This document shows positions 1 to 13,300 of a stretch of 64,000 bases of DNA, piece after piece. Location of the stretch: assembly GCF_005239225.2 (NCBI RefSeq), contig NC_133292.1, positions 10,202,985 through 10,266,984 on the forward strand, given 5' to 3'. The position numbers were made by a program, and so were the translations under genes. The notes under the pieces were generated by a model that saw nothing but the letters and a program-made list of their open reading frames with translations, ran no database searches and had not been told where the DNA came from. Position 1 is the first letter of the stretch. The number at the start of each line of letters is the position of its first letter. Source of the DNA: Populus alba (Eukaryota; Streptophyta; Magnoliopsida; Malpighiales; Salicaceae).

Positions 1-2664
1 GGTACCTATGCAGTATTTAATCACATCGTATTTTGCTGCTTCCAGGTGGGCTCTCAATGCATGAATTTCCTGAAGACAAAATCAAATATTTTGAATTGAA
101 TCAACTTTGTATGTCATTACTCAAAAAGCAGCTGGAAAGCAAACATTATTTTCACTTAAAATCACTATACTCACCCGGTCAAGCTTGTTTGTGAGATTGG
201 TGGTTTCTGCATTCTGATTAGCCAGCTCGTCACGTATGCGTCTGCACTTAGTCAAAGCATACATTATGAAGCAATTGAAATGCTAAAGTATCAAAATGAC
301 ATCTCCAGGGATAACAAGTACAAATGAGAACGAACACAGATGGCAGAGTGAAATATTTTCCTTACACATGGTGACACCTTGGATCGGCATAATAAAAATT
401 ATGTTTTATAACAGGTCTTCAATTTTCATTTTGAATAATAAAAATAAAAAGACATTGAAATTCAATCATCTGTTTTCTGTCTCTCACTCTCCTGTTGTAT
501 GGATAACTAGACTCTTACCAATCAAAGTAGAATTGTAAAAAGGACCCTGTTCAAATAACCTAACAACATAAACTCCATATTTGGGTTCTTGCAGTTGAAA
601 ATTGAATAATGAACTAAGATTTAAACAAGTAGAGTGCAAATTTTACTTTGGGGACTCTTATTATTAACCCACAGACTGCACATTTAGGCTCCAATGCTGG
701 TTGGGTAGATTAGTAAAAAAGTTGATTTTTCTTACCCTCTTTCGAGATTCAAATCCAAACGCTGTCCAGCAGTTACTTTATCAATTTCATACCTGTAGAG
801 AGAGAAAATTCTTAAACATGAGCATCAACATAAAAAAACTCGTGTATCTAGCAGAAAACAACTTCTAGCACAGACCTCAGTTCACTGCGCATTTTATCTA
901 TGTCACCTCGTAATTTTTCAGTCTCACGTTGCAACAAAGAAAAATGATGCTCCTGCATTATGGATAGTTCTTCAGAAAAAATCAACACAACAAACACTAG
1001 GGTTAACTACACTAAAATCATCTAGTTCTCCTATTCCAAGGAAATACTAAACACAGATCAGTAATAATTCTATTTTATGCTTCTAATTGCTTAGAGAAGC
1101 ACGGAAATATATTTATATAAAACTGAAGCAAGAGTTCAAGCATAGCAGCCCTGTCATTTACATTCTCTACAAAAGACATTCCAAACTAAAAAAATTCTTA
1201 AAGTAATAAAAATAGAATTCTAGAAAGCTAACATGTAGAAATGCTTTTAAGAGGGTACAAAAATCCCACCTATCTAACCAAATTTGTAATGTGAATGCAT
1301 AGCTTAAAGGAAACACCATCAACGCTCTTAGTGAAACATTTGATACCACATATGGAGTGGCTGATAAACAATAGAACATGAACATATGCTTAATTTATAA
1401 CGAGCCACACCTCACTCCTCCCTCATTCAGTGACCAATCCACAGGCTTCTGAAAGGCTAAAAAAGTTCTTCCATTGTAACCTCTCTAAGTTATAAACAGT
1501 CAATGACTCAATTCTACCTTTGACAACCTCCAAATTCTACCCATCAAACCATTTAAATTATTTAACTATTTTTTTCTAAGTTTAAACTTGATTTTGAGAA
1601 ATCATTTGAAGACTAAACTGTATATGATAGAAAAATACAATGACCAAAATAACTTTCAATTGAGAACTTATAAGTAAAAATGAATATAGGGACCAAAATA
1701 ATATTTTAAAAAAACATAAAAAACAAAATGTACATTAGCAAAAAAATCCATGGTGATAAGTGTCTATTTCTTATGGTGTTAGTTAATGATGTAAAAATTA
1801 CGAAATTATAAATTAACTGAGTAATTTTTTTTTTAAAAAAGAGTAAATATGTCTTTTAAATACAAATTAGTACAGGGATGTACAGAAATGTTAGCCCTAA
1901 AAGACATCCAGGTATTTTCAAGATCACATAATTAAGTCCACGAACCCATTAAAAACAACTGTATTGCACAGGTAAAAGGATAAAAGAATTAACACTCCAA
2001 TAACATCCTAAACCCTAAAAATACATTAATACAAGATCCTAGAAAACAGACAATTATACGTGATAGAAATAAATCAAATTCACAGTACCTGAGAACTCTG
2101 TACTTCAGACTTAAACTTCGACAGATTTGAGTCTTGAATCATTTCACTCTACAAAATTTCCAAAAATAAAGCAAACATCAATCTTTTTTTCAAAAACGGT
2201 ACAAACACGAACACTTTTTTTTAAGCGCAGGAAGGACAAATCAAAGTCGGAAAAAAAAATGACTACCTTCTGCATTTCTGCCTTAGAAACAAATGAATTA
2301 GCGACATTCTCCAAACTATCATTCAACACTTCAGTAATCGCAGCCGTAATCGCCTCCGCTTGCTTCGACGGCACGCCTTGCGCTTCCAATCCTCTCACCT
2401 TCAAGAGAGAAAAAAATCAGTTATTTTCCACTTAATTGGACAGAAACTTCGAAATAGAAACAGAAATTAAATTAACTTTACCAGTGCTAAAGTATCAACG
2501 AGAAATGCGCGTTTATTGTTGTTAGGTCTAACGAGCTGCGAAATATGCCGGTAATCAAATCTGTTACCAAATGAACTAGAAGATGATGGGTTAATCGCTC
2601 GAGATTTTGCAAAGAAAATCGCAGAATTAACGCCTGATCTAACCACTCGACTGCAAAGAGCCAT
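1..2664 (-). CDS. FMP32/CCDC90-type (DUF1640) mitochondrial coiled-coil protein, 3' end outside the window
   Basis: Seven coding exons read on the minus strand: 2664-2482, 2398-2267, 2148-2089, 952-876, 792-736, 241-175 and 69-1, all with GT-AG borders and matching phases; the last continues past the window start. The N-terminus is Arg/Ser-rich without acidic residues, as in mitochondrial presequences (MALCSRVVRSG). Then comes LVDTLALVRGLEAQGVPSKQ, followed by a long heptad-like helix including QRETEKLRGDIDKMRSELR and YEIDKVTAGQRLDLNLERG. The last visible residues, KYDVIKYCIGT, are where the C-terminal membrane helix starts in this family. Known of the family: inner-membrane coiled-coil proteins related to yeast Fmp32 and animal MCUR1/CCDC90. 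The plant role is not settled, so calcium-uniporter regulation should not be assumed. The 1.1-kb intron 3 is the largest. The neighbouring NERD-type gene matches the Arabidopsis order. Confidence 0.9.
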
Positions 2665-3245
2665 AAAAAATTCTGTTGAGAAAAAAAAGAGGGCTAAACT
2701 AATCCGTACAAAAAGGGATTAAAGTTTGTGCATTTTTTGTATTAAAGGAGAGTGATTTAGGGAAATGAAAAATTTAGGGAGAGGGAGGCGGGAATTGGAT
2801 GTAGTTCTTGTTTGGGTAAAAAGAAATGAAAAGAGAGGCACTTGGTTTTGTTTATTTATGTTCGAGTGTTGGTTGCTGGCTTGCTGAGAACGCTTTCTGT
2901 GCTTGCGTGATGTGTTTTTTGTTTCCGACTTCCCTTTGTTTTTTATCGCTTCCCTTCACCAGTTGCCCTCACGTTTAGTTTTCCTTCTTTCTTTTTCTTT
3001 TTTATAGAAAACAATATTTATATTAAGAATATAAATTAATTTCGGAATCTATTTTATTTTTATTTTTTAGCTCTAAATCAACTTTTTTTATATTCTCGAA
3101 TCATTTTAATATTCTAATAATAAAAATAAATTAGACTCCGAGAAAAGTCATGGTAAAAACGAAATCGATTCCTGTTTTCTTCCATGAATGTCAACTAGCC
3201 CATACTTTTCACTAGCAGGAGAGGTGGATTAGTTAACAAGGGAAC
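2665..3245. other. Intergenic, upstream of the FMP32-type gene
   Basis: Upstream flank of the minus-strand FMP32-type gene. It holds pyrimidine-rich and AT-rich stretches but no coding sequence or clear promoter motif that I can support. Confidence 0.5.
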
Positions 3246-3615
3246 GAGGGAGATGGTATCACGGTTAGAAGAGATCTGCGAGTCACTTTAACGTTTGCTA
3301 AAGCAGAAGGATGACCATGGTCGAGAGATCATCCAACGAAATCACCTCTTTTATCTGTACCGGAAACTTCTTCGCCTGAGGATCCTGATTTTTAGTGGCT
3401 CCTTTGAAGGTTTTGGGGAGGGGAGAGATTATTGTGACAACACGCCATGAAAGTGTAGCTTCAGTCATGCAAACCACATCAACCAATCTAGCCGTTTCAA
3501 CTGTTGGAGAAAATCGGTAGAGAAATTGTCAGTAGGTGCAGTGGCCTACCTTTAGCTACAAGAACACTCGGGGCTCTATTGTGTTCTAACACAAATGATC
3601 AAGAACGGGATTTGC
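3246..3615 (+). pseudogene. NB-ARC (CC-NBS-LRR resistance gene) relic
   Basis: Plus-strand frames give fragments of a plant NB-ARC ATPase. A block MVSRLEEICESL followed by a stop resembles the region just before the NB domain of RPP13-like proteins. Near 3415-3510 is GEIIVTTRHESVASVMQTTS, the RNBS-B region. After a stop and a frame change comes GREIVSRCSGLPLATRTLGA, the conserved GLPLA motif, at about 3513-3575. The P-loop, kinase-2 and all LRRs are absent, and at least one frameshift and two stops interrupt the rest. No functional protein is possible. It lies between two housekeeping genes with no other resistance gene in the window, so it looks like the remnant of a dispersed or transposed copy. 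Confidence 0.78.
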
Positions 3616-4330
3616 CGAATATCAAAGTTCTTCCAGCTTTATGAATTCAAAAGGGAAGAAGCAACCCTTATATGGATGAAAGAAAGTTTCAGACATTAAT
3701 AAAGAAGACAAGCGTGACAAACATTTTCAAATGTTGTTATTCAGCTAAATTTTTTTTATTACTGTGTTAATTTTTTTTTTAAAAGTCAATATTGAATCAC
3801 CCTAAAGAATTGATTCCCGTGCCAAATGATTCAACACATTGATGATATTACAAGTAAACTATCGCGTGATTTAGCAGTGCGAATCCGAGGGATAAATTGA
3901 TACAATCATTTATTTAGATAAAGAAATAAGAACTTGAGAAACAGGTAGTGATCTCAGGGCATGTCGCCCATAAGCAATAGCCCATAAGCATAAATTATAA
4001 TCGATTTGATGCAAAAAAGGGAGTAAAAAGCGTCAATCAACCAACAACCTAACTAGCAATCAAATCAAAAGGGTGTAGCTTTTCATGGAAGCGGAACAAA
4101 TTATCCCAGGCATCTACCTCGTGCATTCAGATAAACTGTTAACAGAATGAGAGGACATACAGCCATGAGCCTACACAGAAAATCCAAGTATGGGAAATGA
4201 TCGAGCTATTGCAAGAGGTTTGTACCAATATAAAGCATCAACTGATGATTATCATCACAACAAACTTCTATCAAATAAGATTACTGTACAGAGATTAACT
4301 AATCTATGCTGCCCAAAATTCATAAAGCTC
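3616..4330. other. Intergenic / 3' flank of the NERD-type gene
   Basis: About 0.7 kb downstream of both the NB-ARC relic and the NERD-type stop codon. The part next to 4330 probably contains the NERD-type 3' UTR. I see no coding sequence. Confidence 0.5.
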
Positions 4331-7300
4331 TCAAGTATGCAAATAATCACATTGAGATCCTTTTTTGCAATGCCCATGTTCATGGTATTTGCACACTCTC
4401 TGCCCTTTAAATGAAGGTCTGGGAGAGTCTCCACTTCTGCCAAATGATGACTGCCTGTTCCATGGTTTGCCTCCACCATGACCAGAATCTCCACCGTGAG
4501 AACCTCTTTCCTTTGGGCTTGAAAATCTATCTCCAATTTGATTCATGTCACTTCCCCATGGGCCTGCATTCCCGGTAGGCACAGCCCAATTTGTATTTGC
4601 ATTCCCAGGAGGTGGGGGTCCTTGACTGAGTGGAACCCAAGCGGTGTTTGCATTTGTTGGTGCAGGCCCTTGACCAGATGGTCCCCAGCCTGAAAATGCA
4701 TTTCCAGGTGCTTGTCCCTGAACAGGAGCACCCCAACCAGGATTTGCATTTCCGGGTGCTTGTCCCTGGACAGGACCAACCCAAACAGGCTTCACATTTC
4801 CAGTTGCTGGGACCTGACCAGGAGCAACCCAACACTGATTTGAATTTGCAGGTAAGGATACTCCCCAGCCCATGTTTTGATTTCCTGGAATTGCCCCCCA
4901 GCCAATATTTTGGTTTTCTGACCCTTGCCTTGGAGTAGTGCTTTGATTCTCTGTAATACCCATGCCCCATGGTCTGCTGGACGGTGCAGAAGGTTGAATG
5001 CTTGACGGTCCTGGAACAGGAGCTCTCCAAGGATTGGTGCCAGTGCCTGTCACAGGGGAAACCCCACTTGGATTTCCTGTAGCCAAGGATGAAGTGGGGT
5101 TCTGGACAGAGGCTGGTGCATTGCTCCAGTTAGCATAGGTGCTGGGCTGTGAAGGCATAGAAGCCAGATTATTTGCCTCTGCCTTATGGGATTGGATACT
5201 TCCCCATGCTTGAGATCCAGTCCCAGTCACTGCAGCATGCGAGGCATTCATTTCTGGCCTTGAAATTGAACCAGCCCATCCATGTGTGCCAACATGAGAG
5301 TTACCACTAGTCACCGGCTGAACCAGGTTTTGGAGACTTCTTATATCAACAGCTGCATTAACAGAAGCTCCAGTGGTATCAAGTGCTGAATGCAGATGGG
5401 AATTAACCAGTACCCTGGGTGATCCACCAGTCAACATTGATTGAGAATGCATTTGAGGAGCAATTGAAGAGCTTGGAAGCATGCCTGTTTCTAGCTTAGG
5501 CACTGGGCTCACTTCATGAGACATTTTTGGAGTCCCAGAGATAACAGTAGCATGTTGCTGTTCTACATTGTCTCCTGAGGATTGGTTGGCGCCTAGTACA
5601 GAACCCACAGGTTGAGATTGAGTTGAAGTCCATTGACTTTCAAACACTTGCTCCTTTGTCAAACTTGTGGCAGTTTGTCCTGGAGTAGGAGAAGGGAGGT
5701 TTGTCCCAGAACCCCACCTATCCGTAGAGTACTTGGGCACCTCAACTGGAGCTGGTGCAGCTTGAGCAATATTCCCAGTATAAGAGGATGGTAGATGTGG
5801 ACTCTGAACCAACTGAGTCTTCGGGAAACTATTGTCCACTGCTGGAGGGTCACTCTGGAAATTTCCAGACAATGCGTCAGTCAAAAGCATGGAGTCATCT
5901 TTTGTCTCAGTATTTCTCCATATACTCAAATCAGCAGGGAAATATCCAGTATTACTCCATTTCCGCAGCTGCACCATGGAAAATGGCCCTTGAATTTTTC
6001 CAGATGGATCTTTATAGTGCCATATTTTTTCCGATTCATTCACTTTAGCAGTAGATTGTGCGACCACTGTAGAGGGAGTTGCAGGTGAAATTTCTGGTGC
6101 AACCCTAGGAACAGATTCTGATATTACTGTAGAATTCCTAGCCTGGGATGCATTTGAAGCAATTTTTGGCATTTCCCAACTCTGGGACTGCTGTGTTGGT
6201 TTTTCTCTTCCTTGACCCCACAAATTTTCATTCGCGGACTCACCAACTCCAAAATCATCTCCTTCATTTGAGAAACCTTTATCAGTCATGTTTCTGCTTG
6301 GCTCCCGATTCATGCTCGAGTAACTCCTTGATCCACCCCAGGTATCATTTGAAGCAAAACCTCCTTTTCGAGGGGAAATTTGCTCCCTCCCTCTCCTGCT
6401 AAAGCCACCACCTCTACGTCTGAGAGAGTTTTCTGCAACACCAAAATGTATTTCATAAATAAAAGATGAAATATATAATTGGTATAAGCTAGAAGGATAG
6501 ATTTGAAATGCACAAAAGAAAGGTAAATGACCTTGTCTCTTATCTTCTGTTTCGCTTTCATCTTCATCAGACTCATGACTTGGATCCATATTTGGGTCAG
6601 CATGTATTTCTGGAATTTCTTCCAATCTACGCTGGCGCTCCTCAGGTGTCTTTAGAAGCTGCAACTTCTCTACACATTCTCTAAGCGTGAACAAATGTCA
6701 AGGACTACTTAACTGTCCAAAGGAATGCAACCATTTCCAAAATTATAACGATTGTGACATAATAGAATATAGAAAGGTGTTCTAGTCTTCTACTTGATCA
6801 AATTTCCGTTCTTTTTTATGGACGCGCATGCTTATATCCAACCCCAGATCAAAATAACACATTGTCCTTTCTGCTTATAAGAGGAGCTATTTAACTTCAT
6901 AAGCTGCCAAGAAACAATATTTAAACTTCTTAACAGATCATCAATAACCACTTGTATGCAATTAAACCTTACATGCTTGTTTCATGCAAATAAACTGATT
7001 GTGCACAAGGATGGGGGGATGATAATGCATTACACATATATAGCAACCTTCACAATAATTACAAGTTTTGTCTACATAACAATCATGTATAAAAGTTTCA
7101 AACAAACCTACTAGTCACTATCATTCATAACGAGTTAACAGAATCTTTTTTTTTTTTCCTTTTCAAGAAATATTATATTGTTGAGATGTTCAACTAAGGC
7201 TCATGAAAAAGGTCGTACTATTATAATTGAGAAGAGAAAAAGGCCAAATGAGCAGAAGGGGGTTGTTGATTACATAATAATGGCTACCTTCTCCCTTGAA

Positions 7301-10300
7301 AGAAAAAGGGAAGGAGAAAGGTGAAAAGGGTTGAGCATGATGTCAGTATACATATTCTTGATTTTAACCAAGAAATATATTCAAATCCTGCAAACCAACC
7401 AAAGAGAATAATATAACTGGTAGCAGCTCACAGGTGAAGTATCATCTCTGAAAATAGAGATCATGTAAACTTTCAACTTTTCAGTTTAAGTTTAAGAACG
7501 TATAACACGCAGCACCTTTATCTCAACCAGTTCACAAGACTTAAGGAATTGTTACGCTAAATCACAAATATATTTAGAATACCCAAGAACTCAACAGCTA
7601 TTGAAGCATCCAGCATGAGGCTCCGGCTCCAGAAGTCAGAGAACACCCACACCTCCCATCATATGTCCAGATTGTAAAACAGGACATAAAATGGTAATGA
7701 CAAGCAAACAACAGAATAGAATAAAAAAGAAATAATTGCTGATAAGATTTCAAGAGCAAAGGATATTCCTTTCTGTGTCCCATATCACTAGCTCGATCAC
7801 AGAGATGACTGAAACGTGTTATCTCTGCTTCCAACAACTGCATCAGAATAAAGAGCATTAACTGTCAGGAAAAAAAAAATTGGAACGTAATTATCACATA
7901 ACCACAGCATAAAGAATGAAAAGAGTATTAAATAAACAAAAACACAGATTAGATTGGGTACAAGAAACATATTCGAGAAGCATAGCTAAATAATCGAGTC
8001 CACATCAGAAGTAGCAGAAAACGATCCAAATAAAATTTACTTGAAGAGTGAAGCATACGCTCATTGAAAAATAAAGTTGCTTTGACAAACCATGGTGTTC
8101 AGCTGGAGTTTGGGAACACAGGATATTACAGGAAAAAGTAAAAGATATCGTCAATGAGCAAAAATATTCCACATTAAACACAAAATATCTATCTAATTAA
8201 GTTCAGTTATCTAATCTTCTATGCCATTTCTATCTGAAACAAAATGAATCCCAGAAAGTTTTAAATCATATAGTACCTAGGGAGATTCCATGTGTTAGAA
8301 GGAAACAGATACTAATCAAATGATCCAGGTGTACTGGTTGGATTGAAAAAAAGACTCAGTGATTAGAAGATGTATTTAATACCAAGTATTCTAGTACTTT
8401 ATTTAAGGTAGCATTTAATAGGGAGAGTCGGTCACTGATGTGGCTGACAAATTTATTCGTTAGTCAACATAACCAAAGATTGTAATGAGAGAGGCCCCTT
8501 CCACAAAAAACTATGAAAACTTCTGATGCTCCAAGCCAGTTGACTCTAAGTTGGGATGCAACAAGCCAAAGGAGGTGAGAATTACAAGCTATACCAGTTG
8601 ATTTATTGAAACTGTTGACTCCTCCAAACCTTGCAAGGGATGCTTCATGATGCCAAAAAATGCACATATCTTACAGTTCTTTATTTCTTTTCAAAAGAAG
8701 AAGAAAATGTTCCATTGATTTTTGCTAACCAGATATTATTTAACACTATTGTCAAGTTGGGACCTTATAGTTTTCTTTCAACCATGAGGGAATTTATGCA
8801 AAAAAGGAAGAATACACAGGCAATGAGAAAATTAAAATGCTGGCAATTTGATCATGCATTCCTTTGAAGCCCAGCACCATCCACTATTCAATTGGTAGTC
8901 AATCATTTTTTCTTACTGTCAACATTTTACTTCGGTTCAACATTACTTATGATGAAAATTGAACATATTCCAAAACTGGCAAGGAAGATCACAAGTGAAA
9001 AGGTGAAGTATTACAACAATAGATCACATCAAAAAACTTACATCCTGAACTCTGACCGCCTGGATTGCCATGGCCTTTTCCTGAATGTCACCCTACAAGC
9101 AACAAATAGCCTTTCAGGACAGAGAGTGCAGAAACTTAAAAGACGAATAAAAAGAAATGTACTTACAACAGTCAACCGATTGATAAGTCCACATTTAATG
9201 CTCTGACGCAGACGCTTGCACTCATCCTAAAAAATATAAGAAAATCCAGTTTGATGAAGAGATAATCATATAGAAAAATGCATTACTGCTGATATATAAA
9301 CAGGACAAAAAATTAGTAAAAAAGAGCCACTCAAAACCAACTTTGCAGATAAAAAAAAACAAGCAAACATAAGGCATAAAAAAATGACTTTGGCTGTTAT
9401 ATGACTTTAGAGAAACATGTTTATGACTTAAATTATTATAGGAAGGTGTACAAAGAAGAAAATCCCCAAATATTCACACGTCAATTCTTCATTACAAACA
9501 GAGGCTGCTGAAAATTCTCACTTTCAGTGAAGCCATATAAACGCACAAGGGCAAAATTAACACGAAATAAAAGTTTTAACACTAATCACCTCTGTGAATT
9601 CTTGATTTGAGATTATATCGATCGATACAAGCTCTGTCTTGTTTAAATTTAATATTTCCAGCATAAAGTTAGTCATCTTTTTGCCTACTCTATAAGGCTC
9701 GGCAGCTTTGCTTGTACCTGCACATGGCATCATATAAAAAAATTTAAATCTTAAATGATTTATTTCTTCCAGGCCCAGGTCAAAATTCATGCAGAAGGCA
9801 GATAGTTATCTATATATTCACCTATAATTTGGACCAGCCGATATAAATCTTGCTTTTGAGCACTACCAGATATTCTTATTCTCACAAAAGATCCGACAAC
9901 TTTATTATAAAATGCTTCAGTATCTTCAATTAGATCTTCAAGCAAACTACGTCGCAAGTAAATTAAATTAATATTGTGCATATCGATGGCTGCGTAGTCA
10001 TCAATATTAGATTGCAGTCCTCTCCCCTCACCCTTTTTACGTGATCTTCGTCGCTTATCCTTACTTGCCTTCATAAGAGCATCAGAGTTCCCATCAGCTT
10101 CCAACTGATTAGCTTCAGTATCAACAACACTCCCTTGAAGATCATCTGCCTGTGAATCATCTTTCAAAAGAAAATGAGATTCAAGAAGCTTTAACATTTC
10201 AAAATGCCCCACACGTGGTTTCCCAAACAAATTCTCAAGCCTAGAATCACATATTATTTGACTTTTGCGACGAGGATCACGGAGTTTGTTTCTTTTTATG

Positions 10301-13300
10301 TATTCAAGCAGGAGAGCCTGCACATCAAATTGAGAACAAGCAGATTTATCACCATTCTTCAAGTGCATAACAAACTCCAAAAGCTCCTTTGATGCCCACT
10401 CAACACTTTCATCTGCAGATTCCCCTCCAGCCCATGATGATGAGCCTGGTGAATCCCTATCCTTTGCTCGAGACCTCAGCCGTTTTTTGGGCTTCCTTCT
10501 TTTAGAGGTAGTCACTTCTGCATTTTCAGAACTTTCTGGTCCTGATCCTGATCCTGATCCTGATCCCCCATTGTGCACATCATAAAGTTCATCAGCCAAT
10601 TCCTGCTTCCCAGCATGTGAATCAGAACCTTTCCATGGATTTTTGGCCCGAGCAAGCTCTTCTGGTGTTAGAGATAGCCTCTCTTTTAAATCAGTCCAGT
10701 AATCCTTGAAGAGAAACTCCCAGCTACTTTTGTCATCAAAATCTACTTGACCCTGCAAAGGTACAAAGGTGCGAGCACAAGGCAGAGCTGAGAATGAATA
10801 TATAAAATAAAAATAAGAAAACACTTCAACAAAGAAATTAACAAACAATAAGGTAAAAAAAATAAAAAACTGATGGGAACTAACACTAAGTTTGGGTGGG
10901 AGAGTTTAACGGAGAAGGAAAGAAAAACACCCGATTGCCTCCACCAATTAAAAAACTCAAAAACACCAAAATGGAGTTTTAAGGAGGAAAGGGAGTGAAT
11001 TCAAAATCCCCTTTACCCTCAGTTAGTAAAAGATTTTGTCTGTACATTTTATGAGAAAAAGAATTGCCCTCTACAAAGGTGGTGCGGTAGTAATCTTTCC
11101 CCTCCCATTAGAATAAGGGTAAGGCAAGGTAAAAAGATTAGTGAAGCATCAAGTTAGGGATGGGATGAAGCTTGTATATGGTTATTTGGGGCTGGAAAGG
11201 ATGCATTAGACGGTCACTTGGCCAAAGAGAAAATTACAGACAACATCTATGCAAGATGCTCCACTAAAAAGTGGAGAACAGTACACTATAAAGCAAATGC
11301 CTGATTAGATAGTAACATGTATCACATGTAAAATAGAAACACTGCCTCCAAAACATAACGAGTGTGTTTATTCTTTCTCAGAAAAAAACTTAGGGGAGAA
11401 GCAATTCTTTAATGAACTTTTTTCTTCACCTCTTTCCTAAATATCTTCTCTTATTGAGAGAGAGATTTCACCTCTTCTTTCCTAAATCTCTCCAAAAGAA
11501 AATGAGAGGAGCACTTAAGAAGTTAGAACAAACACAATGCAGGAAACAAAATGGAAATACTTTGAAATCTTGATTTTTTGGACTTGCATTAGCCATTATG
11601 GGTACAACTGCCAATTAATAAGGTTTCATATTCAGCACATACTTTTCTATAGCCAGTATATTTGCTTATCGACACACCCAAGCATGTGTTTATATTTAGA
11701 GTATCAGGACACAGTGGAGGATGAAGATAAAATAACACCAAAAATCTAGAGCTAATAAATTGTTCACGACTTGCCATCCATCAAAATCACAAATTGGTAT
11801 AATTAAAAATAAACAAGGATACCAAGGAGCCCGAGCACACCTAGTAGAGTCACAAATGCAACATTTTAAAGATAATCACTTGTTAGAAACCCACCATCCT
11901 TCAAATTTAAAAATTGGTATATTTGAAATTTAAACAAGGATATCAACTGCACAATAACACCTAGCAGAGTATTATATGAAACATTCTAAAGTGTCATCAT
12001 GTTCCAACTATCATCTGGATGTTAAAAAGACATCAAACAAACTTGATACTTATAATTAAATTTCTTTCTCAAAAACCATATACTTTCTTTGTACATAAAA
12101 CATTGAGAAAATATTAATTCTTTACAGTCTTCAACAATTATACCAAACTACAAAGGAAGAAAGAAAACAGAGCAGATTTAAAAAAGAAAAGAAAAAAAAG
12201 TTTGAGCATACCGTTTCCTTGTTTCCCTGCTCATTCCTTTCAATTAACATGACAGTTTTCATACACGTCTCACAGAAACCTTTGTTACCTCGTACACATA
12301 AGATGACAGCATCTTTAATGCATCCCTTGCACAATGAAAAGGTACATGTATAGCACATATAGTAGGCATTCTTCTCACAGTTGCTACATAGATGCCAACC
12401 TAGTTCAACAAAGTAACAAAACTTATATTAGATAGAACAAATGACCCAGGTTAACATAAATTCATATGCAGAAATTCAACGGAAAAAAAGTGCATAGATG
12501 GTAACAGATCTAGAAAGAAAAATCATAGCTTCCCTAGAGTATTCACATCTGCACATCAAATGACAATAATTACCAGTACTACCATATGTGAAAGAGCCAC
12601 CGACAAATTTTATACAAGAAACACTATAGACATTTCAATGTGCTTGCCACATCTGCATTCACAGTGACAGCAGCATGCAACAGTCAACCATCATTGTCAC
12701 TGATGCTAAAATAGCATGTGATCTGTCATTCTATTTAACAGACATGGAATTACTGTTAAATTAAAGACCTAGAATGCACTTAAGAATTACTAAAACAAGA
12801 ACTCAAATTTCCTCTTTCCCATGAAATGTACTTTTCAGGCAAACTAAGAGTCTCTAAAAGTATGTTCTCTATATATCTAATTCAGGTTTTTTGCCCAAAA
12901 CACTAAGCTTATTACATCCAATATCTTTAGAAAGTGGTTACCTCACTGAATGAGAAGCTACAAAGAGGAAAATGACTGTATTTTACATAGCTGTTCTGCT
13001 AACATACAACAATTAGCACTTGTCAATATTCAAGATGCATAGATCAGAAGTCAGACAAAGGGCATCTAGGTACTTGCTGGAAAGAAGGTTCTTGATAAAA
13101 TGTACTCAGGAATCTTGCAGCTCAAAATGATAAAATATACTCCAGCTGCTGTACCCTATAATAAATTGGTTTAAATTCTCACCTCTAACTCCCCTTCTTT
13201 TAAATGTCCTTTACATGGATGAGAAGATCTTATACGATTTATTCTCATGCTAGTAAAATTCTATTACTTTTCCTTTATTCTGCTACAAACAGGCTATCAT

